NCBI GenBank assembly: GCA_963930775.1
Contig: OZ005692.1
Location: 4,326,135 to 4,390,134, forward strand
DNA from: Cliona cf. orientalis
Lineage: Eukaryota > Porifera > Demospongiae > Clionaida > Clionaidae
Reading direction: 5' to 3'
DNA length: 64,000 bases
Positions 33,792-46,100 of the stretch are shown one piece after another. The translations under genes and the position numbers were made by a program. Each line of letters opens with the position of its first letter. Position 1 is the first letter of the stretch. The notes beneath the pieces are model-generated. The model ran no database searches and was not told the DNA's origin. It saw only the letters and a program-made list of their open reading frames with translations.

Positions 33792-34468
33792 TAATAATAA
33801 TTCATGCCATGCATACTTACACTGTAACGAGCTGACACTGATCATAAGTGCTACTGCTTATGATACTTCGAGTTTCTACTTCAGTACACGCACGCACACA
33901 TTGTATTCGCGATTTATGATCGATCTAGTAGTTTACCTTCCATTGGTTGTCAGCTCTTCTCGTTACAAACTAGTGGATCGCTTCAGTTGCCGACCATCGG
34001 TACCGTTCTTCTTGTATACGGTTGCCCAACGTTGTTTCCAAGCCTTTCCAAAGGCTTCGTTTTCTCCATCTTCCACCGCTCACAGCAACGCAACACGTCT
34101 ACCACACAAATGAACTTGACCTCTGTCTCCTCGGTGCCACTTCAGAAGTGGTTCATTGATTTAGGTGGGCGTTACCGTACGCGGAACGTCATAGCATGCG
34201 ATCGAAAATGTACTGGCGCTATGCACGTACGTACAAATAGGGACTTTCCCCATGGCCCTAAAACAACAAACATGGCGTTTTCTCAGATGTGAAAGTGAAA
34301 TTTAAAGTTTTGATACATTTCATTTTCTGCATTTCTTCCATTCTTCACCTGCATATAAAAATTATTGCATAATATCGTTCCATAGGCCCCAAGAATTATT
34401 TATTTACATTACATTACATTACTCATATGGAAATTCTTTTATCTTAGTGTGTAAGAAGCTAAACCACA
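33792..34468. other. No recognised feature
   Basis: ORFs of 70-101 codons overlap here in several frames (33901-34292), but none has a known motif or splice context. Confidence 0.3.
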
Positions 34469-35076
34469 ACCTAAGATAAAAGAATTTTATCAAGCAGTAA
34501 TTAGTTAACGGTATGTCACCATTTTCTATCATACATGCCTGCTACAATAGGTCAGGTATGTGGTAAGGCAGAAAATCTCAAGTTGCAAATATTGATTACT
34601 ATAATACTCTAATGCGTAACATATCTGAGAGTGACTTGGGGCTTGTATACGTAATCATCCCCTAGCCTAGATCCAACGTAAGGAGCATTGCCCATGGAAT
34701 GTTGTTGGTGTATGTCAACTGCCTTCCTAGCATCACTGGCAGTGGAAAAAAATTGGCCCCGGGTGGGATTCGAACCAGTGCACGCATTTGACACTGGTTG
34801 GCAGACACTGAGCTTAACCATTGCACCATCTGGACAGTAGTCATTTCCTTCATACTTTAGTGGTTAGAAACTACTACGACTCTTATTTCAATGAAAATCA
34901 AAAATCTGAGACGATTCAATTATTATTTTTGATCCACTCTACATGCTGATATAAAAATTATTGCACAATACCTTTTCCTGTGCTTCGAATGCATTATTTA
35001 CATTACATTACATTACATTACATTACATTAATTACATTACATTACACGCTCACATATTCTTTTATCTTAGGTTGTA
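34469..35076. mobile_element. MITE with ACAACCTAAGATAAAAGAAT ends, carrying a tRNA-like unit
   Basis: The left acaacctaagataaaagaat and the right attcttttatcttaggttgt are perfect inverted copies. The interior has a tRNA-like unit on the minus strand and an (ATTAC)n microsatellite at 34991-35046. A related half-end (cttttatcttagtgtgt) abuts it at the left. Confidence 0.65.
34756..34834 (-). repeat. tRNA-derived SINE head or tRNA pseudogene
   Basis: The minus strand reads GATGGTGCAATGGTTA (A box) and, about 45 bases later, GGTTCGAATCCCACC (perfect B box). D-arm and T-arm pairing is visible, but the anticodon arm is irregular. Being inside a MITE argues for a SINE-type origin. Confidence 0.6.
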
Positions 35077-35110
35077 ACTACTTAGTGTATAAATAATTTT
35101 TCAAGGGGAC

Positions 35111-35889
35111 CACACACTAAGCAGAAAAAAATGGTCCAAAAACCACCACACAGTCGAGCTGGATGCATAGTAGAGCCATACAATGCAAGGAGGCATCCTA
35201 ATAGCCATATACACAATATTTGGTAAAGGGTCGTCAACGTACCCCGCGCGCCCGTAATTTTTTTTATGGGAAAACATTGCTTCCTATACAAACATATGGG
35301 AAAACTTTCAAGGACCGTAACTTTAATTCTAAGGCGTGAATCAAAATTCTTTCAGGTCAAATCTCTAGTTTCGACCCATTCTGCGTGCCGGTGCAAAAAT
35401 TATGTCCCTAAGTGCTCCCAAACCCCCCATGAATTAGATTATTTAATTATTTAATTATTTAAATTTGCTTTTTTTTTCTACTTAGTGTGTAATTTCAAGG
35501 GGACCACACACTAAGCAGAAAAAAAAAATGGTCCGAAAACCACCACACAGTCGAGCTGGATGCATAGTAGAGCCATACAATGCAAGCAGGCATCCTAATA
35601 GCCATATACACAATATTCGGTAAAGGGTCGTCAACGTACCCCGCGCGCCCGTAATTTTTTTTATGGGCAAACATTGCTTCCTATACAAACATATGGGAAA
35701 ACTTTCAAGGACCGTAACTTTAATTCTAAGGCGTGAATCAAAATTCTTTCAGGTCAAATCTCTAGTTTCGACCCATTCTGCGTGCCGGTGCAAAAATTAT
35801 GTCCCCAAGTGCTCCCAAACCCCCCATGAATTAGATTATGTAATTATTTAATTATTTAAATTTGCTTTTTTTTTCTACTTAGTGTGTAA
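35111..35889. repeat. Two nearly identical CACACTAAG units in tandem
   Basis: 35111-35491 and 35505-35889 are about 95 percent or more alike by eye, including ccccgcgcgcccgtaattttt. They belong to the same family as the 29059-31990 array and begin immediately after the MITE at 34469-35076. Confidence 0.85.
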
Positions 35890-36021
35890 TTTCTCTATGA
35901 CATTTCTGCAAAGTGCAAGGATACACAAAATAGTGAAAAACACTAATAATGACTGTATACCCTATTAGCTACTTAGAGTAAGGTTAAATTAATGAGATAT
36001 TAAAATTAATTAGGTAGTTAA

Positions 36022-37233
36022 TTAAAAATAATTTAAAAGGCTACGTTTAAAGGATTGTACTGATGGGGCAGAGGTAACTGACTGTGGGAGAGAGTTCCAT
36101 AATGAAATGGTGGAGGAAAAGAAAGAGTGTTGATAAGTATTTGTACTTGCGAATGGCTGCACATATGTAGCCCTGCTACTGGAGCGAGTATTGTGAACAC
36201 ACACACGGGGGACAATGATTCCATCAGGGAGAGTAACATGACCGTTTACTGCCTTATAAAAGTACGTTAGACCGAGAAGTTTTCTACGATCTGCAAGCTT
36301 GGGTATACCACTTAAGTCAAGCAACTCACTGTAGCTGGAATCCCATTTCTTCAAGCAAACCTTCAGTGCAAATTTTGTACTGCTTCAAGCTTTTGAATAT
36401 CTTTGAGCTGATGGGGACTCCATACTTGAGTTGCATATTCCAGATGGGGACGAATTAGACTCAGGTACAATTGAAGTAAGGCATTTGAACTAGACCACTT
36501 ATAAAAACGTCTGTAGAGCATACCAATCAGTTGCCTGGTCTTACTAGCTATTTTATCAATATGTGTTGACCAAGCGAGGTCATTGCAGATAGTTACCCCT
36601 AGATATTTGTAGCTGGATACTCTGTCCATTGGCTTGTTGTACAGCATCATTGTTTGACAGGGGATTGCTCGGGATTTACGCTTCGATATCACCATATATT
36701 TGCATTTTCCTGCATTTAGAGTTAAGACATTATCATTTACCCAGCAAGCGAACGTATCAATGTCATTCTGGAGTTTAGCATAGTCAAGAGATGAAGTTAT
36801 TACTCGATAGAAAAGGGTATCATCAGCAAACAGATTGATCACACAACCATCAGATAAGGCTCCATGCTCCGCATCATTGATGTAAATTAGAAACAATAAT
36901 GGTCCCAATACCGATCCTTGTGGAACTCCAGATATGACATCAGTGGTTGGGGATTTTTCACCATTGAGAACCACATACTGAGATCTGTTGCTCAAGTAAC
37001 AAATTATCCACTTCAGGATGTATGGATTCAGATCAGTGGCTACAAGTTTTTCAACTAGCTTTCTGTGAGGGACCGAGTCAAAAGCTTTCCTCAAATCGAA
37101 GAAGATGGCACATACCTCATTGCCCCTATCAATCTCCATTGCCCAGTTGTTATATACATCCAGTAGAGCAGCAGTAGTGGACTTTTTGGGCTGAAATCCC
37201 CATTGATGCAAACTAATTGGCGAGTACATTTCA
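36022..37233 (-). pseudogene. 5'-truncated Jockey/CR1-type LINE, RT and C-terminal domain
   Basis: The minus strand starts inside RT at SPISLHQWGFQPKKSTTAAL, then EVCAIFFDLRKAFDSVPHRK, SGVPQGSVLGPLLFLIYIND, NLFADDTLFY (FADD box), KYMVISKRKS and YLGVTICNDLAWSTHIDKI. A one-base shift in an AAAATTT run near 36360 separates this from the C-terminal part (FALKVCLKKWDSSYSELL through SVTSAPSVQSFKRSLLNYF, stop at 36022). The endonuclease half is missing, as is usual for 5'-truncated LINEs. Its 5' junction at about 37233 is directly followed by host coding sequence. Confidence 0.85.
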
Positions 37234-38087
37234 AGGTGTGTTGCAATTATTGTAAGAGTGAGAGTGTGCCAGACTGCAGCTACCAGCCACCAACCATCAA
37301 AGTCAAGAAAGGAGAAGCTTTCACTATGCCATTTAATGCAGTGGATCAGGTCAATCATTCAGAATCTGTAGATGCAAACATCATCAGTTCTCTATCTTCA
37401 CAAGATGGTGGATTTAGTGAAGGACAGCAAACTCAAAGTGTACGGAAAAACTGTAGTAATGTAACATTCAATGTGTTCTCTCCTCACAGTTCTGAAATAC
37501 CGTAAACTCTGGTTATTAAGCGCACCTCGCTATTAAGCGCACATTATTTATTAAGCGCATGCCCTCTTCTTGTCATAAGCTATTGTTTATTAAGCGCATG
37601 CGCTTAATAGGCGTGGCGTTCTATGAATCTGGCTGGAAAGTATTTATCTTTGGGGAAATGATGGCCACGAATAACGTTATCATGCAAGAAGATCGACAAA
37701 TCACCAGCACTCGTCATCTTGAGCGGCAACTGTAAACGCTAAAGTGCTCGATCGATCGAGCACTAGCGCTAGCAGGCCTCGCATCCATCACGTGCCCAAA
37801 CGTTTGTGGGCGTGGTTATGTGCCATATAAGCGCATATCTTTATTAAGCGCATACTGTCATTCCGTTTACCGCTACAAGCGCATCCGCTTATTAACCAGA
37901 GTCTACGGTAATAAACCTTTTTGCCGATGGTCCTTGTGGAAGCTCCACACTTTCCACACGACATCTGTACATAGAGTTCAGTAACTGCACTTGCCCAGTT
38001 GGCTTTCAGCCTCTTGACAGTGATACAAGATGTGGATGTGACTGCAATTCAAAATTGTCTCCCAAATTACTAGGGTCCTGTAGAAGT
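37234..38087 (+). pseudogene. Fragment 4: juxtamembrane domain of the beta-helix gene
   Basis: VCCNYCKSESVPDCSYQPP and IKVKKGEAFTMPFNAVDQVN match the paralogue's HPGEEFNITVMALDQIG. KNCSNVTFNVFSPHSSE follows. The MITE at 37498 interrupts here. After it, FADGPCGSSTLSTRHLYIEF and NCTCPVGFQPLDSDTRCGC continue, parallel to the paralogue's LSCPIGFELKDLKCQCD. The joined reading is in frame apart from the insertion. It ends at the foldback element. Confidence 0.75.
37498..37910. mobile_element. MITE with TA-CCGTAAACTCTGG ends (copy 2)
   Basis: The ends ccgtaaactctggttatta and taaccagagtctacgg are inverted copies flanked by TA. The inner AAGCGCAT repeats and gctgtaaacgctaaag block are shared with 16534-16982. 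It lies inside coding sequence of the beta-helix pseudogene. Confidence 0.85.
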
Positions 38088-40712
38088 TAGTGTAAAATAG
38101 AGTTTTATCCCTAGAGTAACTCATGGGACGATTTTACACCAGCAAAACCTAGAGTAACTCATGGGACGATTTTACACCAATACAACCTAGAGTAACTCAT
38201 GGGACGATTTTACACCAGCAAAATTAGTGTAAAATCCTGAGTATTTATTGTATGCCAAGCATAATATAAGGGAGGATTTTACACCACATCAAAATTAAGG
38301 GGCTTACTCATGTAAAATTCTCCCATATAACTTACCTCTGCTATATATAAGGGACGATTTTACACCAGTTGCCACCACAGGTACTGAAGTGGTGTAAAAT
38401 CGTGCCATATAATACTGATGGCTAACAGTAACTGGAGCAAAGATTTACATGTGACCTTTGACCTCACTTAAAATTCTCCCATAATAATAAGAATGTACAT
38501 CCACACTCTGCTAAAACTTTAAGTGTGAACTTCGACCTGGTATAAAATGCTCCCTTGTATATAGCCACTGAATCCAGACTCAGGTGGGTTTTTAAGTGCG
38601 TTCCGAATGCTCGCTTGCTATGGGTGTGGCTGCATATAGTGCAGAATGGTAGGTGGGGCTCACTATGTACACGAGTTACAATGCATGCAATATAGAGTTC
38701 CTCATCAGGACATCTCTGCTTCGCGCTCTTGCTAATAGAATGGTAGCTACTCACCACGTGCGCGATTGTTCGTGAAGCATGTCTGGGAGTAACCCATTGT
38801 GAATTGGTTGAAAGAAGATGAGTATGAGAAGGAAATAATTATAATTATGCATAGAGTAGCTAGCTATTATAGTGTACAAGATTAAGATATGAGACACTTA
38901 ACTATTGACTGCTTTTAGACAGTTTTTTTAGGAGTATTTTATGTGGGTTTTTAGCTCAGACTACCTATGGCCATGGCCTCTAATACACGGATTAGAGGCC
39001 ATAGGTAGTCTGAGCTTAAAAAAACACACATGAAGGCCTAGCTATTGGAGTAGCTACCAACCCCATGTGCACATATGTGCCTGTGTGTTTTCAAAGAAAT
39101 CTTGTAACTTTTGCAAAGGCTCGCCCCGCACAGATAATAATTATTTTCAAATTTGTGATCATTAGTATTATGGGATACCTGTCCCTATTATGAGACACGT
39201 ACCACATGAGGTGTTTTATTTAAAATTGATATCCTAGCCTTGGGTGTTTGCTAATGACAAAAAATAGCTAAGTAGCTAATTTGATGTGCCAAATAAGCAA
39301 ATTTGCAAAATTGATACACCTAAAATCGTATTTTACCACAAAAACCCATATCAAAATAAGATAGCTAGCAAATCCAATTTGTAGGCAGGTAGCTAGCTAA
39401 TTATTAGGTATAATACAATTACCCCCAAACCAGAAGCTTCCATCTTCGTTAGTATGGATGTCCGATAGTCTCATAATAACTATCTGCATATAGCTACTTT
39501 AATACCAAACGCATGAGTGAGCCGTGCTGGTGATGCAGTACATCCAATGCTGCGGAAATAGGAGGGTCTGGGTTCGAGACTATAGCCATGAGTGATTCCT
39601 GATAGCAGCTACTATAGTGATTTAGCTACATCTTTTTAATGTGATAGCTATTGCTCTTTGAGTGAAATGTGATTTAGCTATAATAATTATAGCTATATTA
39701 TTATTATCTATGTATTCATTAAGCAGAGTAAAACTACCAATAGGGTGCAATTGAGTGAGTTCACTCCCATGTATATGGTATCTAGCTACGGACAAACTGA
39801 AGAGGCATCTTTTGATGATGAAGACTTAGAAAGATTAGTATAAATTAGCTACAATAGCATCCAAGTGAGAGAATGTACTGGCATTTATAGTCACAGAGTC
39901 ATGATTACTATAAACTCTAAAACAGTAAAATTAAATACCCGGTATTATAGCTATAAGTCAATGGTGATCATAATATTAGCTATCATCATTTCTACCCTTA
40001 TCACTCTAAACACAAGGTTGTACTGCAGAAATTACCCTGACATGCTTTACAAAGAACTCTAACTCATGCACACAGTGAGCCCCCGGCCTACCATTCTATT
40101 AGCACAAGCCCAAAATAGTGTCGCGGCTGCAGGATAGCTCCACCCACCAAGTGCATGCACTACAGCCATACCCACAGCAAGCGAGCATTCGGAACGCACT
40201 TAAAAACCTACCTGAGTCTGGATTCAGTGGCTATATACAAGGGAGCATTTTACACCAGGTCAAAGTTCACACTTAAAGTTTTAGCAGAGTATGGATATAC
40301 ATTCTTATTATTATGGGAGAATTTTAAGTGAGGTCAAAGGTCACACGTAAATCTTTGCTCCAGTTACTGTTAGCCATCAGTTTTATATGGCACGATTTTA
40401 CACCACTTCAGTACCTGTGGTGGCAACTGGTGTAAAATCGTCCCTTATATATAGCAGAGGTAAGTTATATGGGAGAATTTTACATGAGTAAGCCCCTTAA
40501 TTTTGATGTGGTGTAAAATCCTCCCTTATATTATGCTTGGCATACAATAAATACTCAGGATTTTACACTAATTTTGCTGGTGTAAAATCGTCCCATGAGT
40601 TACTCTAGGTTGTATTGGTGTAAAATCGTCCCATGAGTTACTCTAGGTTTAGCTGGTGTAAAATCGTCCCATGAGTTACTCTAGGGATAAAACTCTATTT
40701 TACACTAAAATA
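38088..40712. mobile_element. Foldback-type element with arms of about 650 bp
   Basis: The left end ttagtgtaaaatagagtttt and the right end aaaactctattttacactaa are exact inverted copies. The arms remain recognisably complementary for about 650 bp. Each arm holds three copies of a unit of about 49 bp (gtaactcatgggacgatttt). The central 1.3 kb has a hairpin (38942-39030), a tRNA-like patch and AT-rich DNA but no transposase. It interrupts host coding sequence between 38087 and 40713. Confidence 0.85.
39511..39585 (+). repeat. Weak tRNA-like sequence inside the foldback element
   Basis: A GGTTCGAGACT B-box-like block lies about 45 bases after a tgctggtgatgcagtac A-box-like block. No stable cloverleaf is seen. 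Confidence 0.25.
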
Positions 40713-41087
40713 TGTAGGACCAATTACTAGCTGCAACTCAACAACTAAATCTCTTGTGAGAGTGAACACTATTTCATGGATCACTCACATCAATGACACT
40801 GACCCACCTGGCTATGTCATTCATCCCAACTGCCCTTTGGACTACTGCCAACCTCCAACTGAAATGTCAGCATGAATCTCAACCTTCCTGATGGATCAGA
40901 TGCACAGTGTGCTTACAATCGTAGTGGAGTTTTATGTGGAGGTTGTCAGGAACACCTCAGCCTCTCCCTAGGTAGTTCACGTTGCTTATTTTGTCACAGT
41001 CACTGGCCTGCAGTGCTTGTTGTAATTCTCCTAGCTGCCATCATCATGAATCTTGCTGGTGACTGCACTGTGACACAATGCCTTTAA
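40713..41087 (+). pseudogene. Fragment 5: Cys-rich module and first membrane span
   Basis: NDTDPPGYVIHPNCPLDYCQ matches the paralogue's IHEYRCPLDYCKDD. A one-base slip near 40870 shifts the frame. Then AQCAYNRSGVLCGGCQEHLS and SLGSSRCLFCHSHWP continue, parallel to QCDFNRIGLLCGRCGQ and SLHCIPC. The first membrane span (AVLVVILLAAI) begins, but the frame then ends and the other spans are absent. Confidence 0.75.
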
Positions 41088-42848
41088 AGGACAGAATGGC
41101 CATTGAAGTAATTGTCATTAATAAAGAATTTTTGCTTTCTAAAGTACCTGGTGCTATTCTTGCTCCAAAAGGCTTTAAGCAATACAATGAATAATATTGT
41201 CTATCAACACTGGTGTAGTACCTCTGTCAAAAGTTACAAGCTGGCTTTCTGAAGTTGATAAAGTTCGCAAGAAAGATGTAGATAGTCTGATTGCCTTTTT
41301 AACTCACCTTGAATTCTGTCAAGAAATTTCAGATCAAGCTCTTCACCAGCTCATATCTGAACAATATCCCAAAGTATCTAGTGAGCGCTACTACTTATTT
41401 CCTGGTTTAATCTCCCTAAAAGCCAATGACTCTCTATGGCAAATGCAATCAACTGTGTATGATTGTAACTTTGGATGGATTTTGAAATGTATTCATCAGG
41501 AACAGTTCTTCAGCTCTCGGTTTTTACAAGTTTTACTATTGAGGCTAGCCTTCTCTTTTGCTCTTGAAGCATCGTGCAACAAAGCTAGTCAGAGTACCGA
41601 TCCGGGAATTCATCGAAATTGCCATTTATGGAAGAATGGAATATTTTGGGGGAGTGTGTTTGGCATGCAGATCCTAGTTGAAATCACATCAGATACTACA
41701 TCCGTCATTGTTTTAGCACACTTCCGAAGAGCAAATTTCTTACAGTGTGTCCATGTTCGATCAGCTGTCATCAGTACCATTCTGCAATGCAAAGAGCAAT
41801 TTTATCCGAGAGTTATTATAACCGAGTCATTTATTGATTCCTCTTCACCTCTCCAGTATCCATTAAACCCTGCAGACACTATTAATCATACTTGTTCACT
41901 CCAAGACCTGACTACAGCTGTTGTAAGAGCTGACTGTAGGCACCCAGATATTGTATTTCCATTTTGTACGATTCCTGCTGAAATAATTTTATCATTTGAG
42001 CCTTATCTTGAGATGAATTTACCCACTATTCAAGAGTTATGTGATGAGAAAAACGAAAATAAAGTGATCGAAAATAACTTTTTTGCCAAAAAGCGACAGA
42101 TGAACTAAGCTACTTAATTAAAGCAGTTTCAGGAAGTTCAACAAGTGATACAAGTGAAAATCAGCTTTATCAAAATCTATTGAGATGGAGAGATGGTGAT
42201 AAGACTAACAAAAAACCTACAAAGATCTTCGTCAAGCAATGGATCAATACAGTGTCTTTGCAGGAAGAAATGCACTAGTAAGTATTACCAAGCTTACCTA
42301 AAATTTGCTGACTCATTATGTACATAATCATAATAATAGGATCTTGCAGGAAATCAGTTAGAACCATTATCAGATGAGGGAAAAGAGGAATCACAAATTA
42401 ATGAAGACCAAAATTTATTTTCAACATCGAGGGTAGAAGGTAATAGATTTCATAGTGCTAGCTAGCTGTTCGAACTGTATCTGACCAAATATCATGCCAC
42501 TTCAGATGGAAATGTAGAGAAAATGGCCGAAGCACTGAAGGATTCTGATATGATCAAATCAACACAATTAGATGATGACAAGGATCAAAATGATACTGGT
42601 GCTGCTTCATCTGCAGGAGATGAAACACAATCTGCAGGAGTTACACACGATGAGCTCCCAATGGCTACTATTGCTGTGAAAGGTATGTATAGTAATGGAT
42701 TGCTACTCATTGTTATTATGATCATGTTAAATTTCTTAGGAAAACGACCTGAACTGTATGAGCTACAACTTCTTGATTTTGACAAAGGAAGGGAGTCGTT
42801 GAGAATCATGGAGAAAGTGATACCAAAATGGAAGCAGGTAGCAATTGC

Positions 42849-43002
42849 TGTTGAGCCCTCTCTCAGATGCGAAGAGATTTAGATTTACTGACCAAGCATG
42901 CAACTCACACTTTTCAACAACTTTTTATTACTATTCCAATTACATGAAAAAATGCAAAATTTAAATGATGACGACCACAACCAAATTTAACTAGCATAGA
43001 CA
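42849..43002 (-). repeat. 3' LTR of the BEL/Pao element
   Basis: 154 bp, TGTTGAGCCC to TAGCATAGACA as written on the plus strand. It reads as identical to 48779-48932. Confidence 0.95.
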
Positions 43003-43143
43003 TATACCGCCGGCCAAGACCGGAGTGTCTTAAATGAGCCAAAAAAAAAATCCATAAACAGAGATAATCAGATTATGATTGCACAAATAATAATCAAATG
43101 TTTGCACAAATGATAAGTAAAGTAAATGTTCAGTGTACAATGT

Positions 43144-46100
43144 TCAATTCTCATGTGGCACCAACACAGCAAGCTTTGTGATGGGCCTTTTGTAAATTCC
43201 TGTGGCTGTTTTCACGGTAGCCACTCTGACCAAACCATCCTTTCCAGGGTAGGTCTCAAGAACTTTGGCAATCGGCCATTTCGCGGGGATCATCTTATCT
43301 TCTTGTAAGATGACAACATCTCCGACACGAATGTTTCGAGTAGGATAGTGCCATTTGTTGTAGCGTTTGAGGCTGGTAAGATACTCAGCTGACCATCGTT
43401 GCCAAAACTGACGGAGCAATGCCTGGCTGAGATGCCAGCGCTTCAGGAGAGAAACTTTTCGATAGGAAAATGCAGGGTCAGGTAACGCTTCCATGGGTCT
43501 TCCAATGAGAAAGTGACCCGGAGTAAGTGCTGCAGCTCCGTCATCGCTGTGAGGGAGAGGTACAAGTGGTCGGCTATTAAGGCAAGACTCAATTTGAGTT
43601 AGAAGGGTGCTGAATTCCTCAAAGGTAAGTTTTGTGTTTGCAATCACACATCTCAAATGCTTCTTCATGGCCTTCACAGCAGCTTCCCAAAGTCCCCCAA
43701 AATGCGGGGCACGCTCCGGGATGAATCTCCATTCGATACTCTGTACAGAGCAGAATTCAGAAATCACAGATTGAGTCTGTTGAGTTTTCAGGAAGTCCAT
43801 TAATTCCGATATCTCGCGGGAGGCTCCAACAAAGTTGCTGCCGTTGTCGCTCCAGATGAGTGACGGTTTCCCTCGGCGGGAGATGAATCTCCTAAGAGAG
43901 GCAATAAATGCGTCCGTCGTCAAGTCTGAGGTGAGCTCCAAATGAACAGCTTTGATCGAGAGTGAAACAAAGACACAAATGTATGCTTTCACGACAACTG
44001 GTTTGCGGACATGACCATATTTAATGTAGATAGGACCAGCGTAGACAACTCCAACCTTGTCGAAAACTAAATCTGGAGTGACTCTTTCAATAGGGAGCTG
44101 ACCAAGAAGTTGAGCTTGAGGTTTTGCTGATAGACGCCGACATACAGTGCAGCCACGAGTGATTTCTCGAACAACTTGGCGACACCGGATGATGTAGAAA
44201 GATCGAGAGAGAGAACAAGTCAGCAACGTAGCACCAGCGTGTAGCAAGCGTAAGTGCTCAGACGAAACAATCAACTTGGTTAAAGGATGTTTACCAGCGA
44301 GAAGGATTGGATGTTTACTTGAATATGATCTGTTGGAGTTTTGCTCACGGCCACCGACGCGAAGCAGGCCTAGAGAGTCCATAAAGGGATGCAACGTCAA
44401 CAAAGAGCTTGTCTTCAGCAGGTCCTGACCTTCCTTTAGTAACTCCAACTCCTTTGAAAACAACTCGTTTTGTGCGAATGTGATCCAGTAGATCTCAGCC
44501 TTGCGTATCTCGCTTGGAGTAAGGAATGGAGGTGAGTCTCGGTGTTCCTTGACACGACAATTGTCTAGAAATCGGAATATCCATGCGGTAATACGCTTCA
44601 GACGGGTGTAGCTTGAGTACTTGTCAATAGGAATGACTGGGTTTCTCTTGACTGCTACAGCGAGAAGGCAAATCCTCTCTTCAACTGGTTCCTCTGCTTG
44701 AGAGACAGCGGTTTGTGAGGGCCAACTACACGACTCCAGCTTCAACCACCTAGGACCATTCCACCACAGACTGTGTTGGAGTAACTCAGCAGGGAACAGT
44801 CCCCTCGAAGCACAATCCGCTGGATTCTCCTCGCCACTCACGTGATTCCAGCGTTCGGATCCAATATATATAAGTTCCACGATGTGTGCGACTCGGTTGT
44901 TGACAAACGTTTTGAAGCGCCGTGGATCTCCTACTAGCCAACTGAGTACAATCGTACTATCAGTCCACGCATAGACTTGGTCGAGAGGGATATTGAATAC
45001 CTATTTGACATGATAAAGAAGATCAGCTAGGAGGTGAGCACCGCACAATTCGAGACGTGGTATTGTTAATCGTTTGATTGGGGCCACCTTGGTTTTCGAC
45101 ATCACAAGGGTCACTTGCACACCACCATTGGAATCGGTCATTCGAAGATAAACTGCGGCAGCGTATGCTTTTTCAGAAGCATCGCAAAAACCATGAAGTT
45201 CAACAGCAGTAATGCAGCTTGTCTTAGAGAAGTAACATCTTGGAATGTGCTTGGTAGAGAGTAGATTCAATTCTGATCTCCATTGCAACCATGAATCACA
45301 AATCTCTTCGGGAACTACGTCATCCCAGTCGATCCTCAACTCCCACAGTTTCTGCAACAAAATTTTCATCTTGATAATCGTCGGAGAGAACCAGCCGAGC
45401 ACATCGAATGTTTTGGCAATGTCTGACACGAGTGTGCGCTTGGTTAGATTCTGTAGGGGAGGCAAATCAGCGATAGTTAGGCGGAAGTGATCCGAAGAAG
45501 GGTTCCACTCGATCCCAAGAGTTTTAGTAGTATACTCAGTAGTGGCTTGGATGACGCACATCGAATGTGAGTCTCTCAACTCTGGTGGGATCTGTTGCAG
45601 CACAGTAACATCACTCGAATTCCACTTGCGTAAGAGAAAATTACCTCGCTCGAAAAGCTTCATCAGTTGGTGGTGTAGTTCGATTGCTTGCTCAAGAGTG
45701 TCAGCACCTGACAAGCAGTCATCAACATAGAAGGATCTGCTCACTACATCTGCCGCAAGAGGGTACTCTGAAGCGAAGTCGATCGAGTTTTGTTTGATGG
45801 ACATGTTGGCGGCATACGAAGAAGCAGAGACACCAAACGTCACGTGGGTCATACGGTAATCTTGGGGAGGTTCTTCAGGATTACATCTCCAAACGAAACG
45901 ATGAAGATCTTTGTCAGATTGAGTGAGTTCGATCGCACGATACGTTTTACTGACGTCAGCGGTAAGGGCGATTTGGTGAAAACGAAAGCGAAGTAACACA
46001 TCAACCAAGGAAGGATGAATCGTGGGTCCAACTAATAAGACATCATTGAGGGAGACACCGGTAGAACTCTTGGCCGATGCATCAAACACGGCTCTGACTT

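Larger units (their letters stand above)
17788..41087 (+). pseudogene. Pmp-like beta-helix / multi-pass membrane gene shattered by insertions (overall extent)
   Basis: Fragments in one orientation and in the right order match the paralogue at 53638-57285. They are: signal peptide and N-terminus (17788-18350); tandem beta-helix repeats (19017-20566); GGAIYVADD and following Cys-rich part (28237-29058); the KKGEAFTMPFNAVDQ domain and CPVGFQPLDS module (37234-38087); and CPLDYCQPP, CGGCQEHLSLSLGSSRC and the first membrane span (40713-41087). Known insertions occupy 18351-19016, 20567-21581, 21640-28234, 28561-29027, 29059-37233, 37498-37910 and 38088-40712. The remaining membrane spans are missing after 41087. 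Several internal stops and frame shifts exist outside the insertions, so the copy is dead as written. Confidence 0.8.

Noticed and set aside
33901-34292. Possible coding exon
   Set aside because: Three overlapping frames of similar length, no splice context and no family resemblance.
34756-34834. Functional tRNA gene
   Set aside because: The B box is perfect, but the anticodon arm is irregular and the sequence lies inside a MITE.
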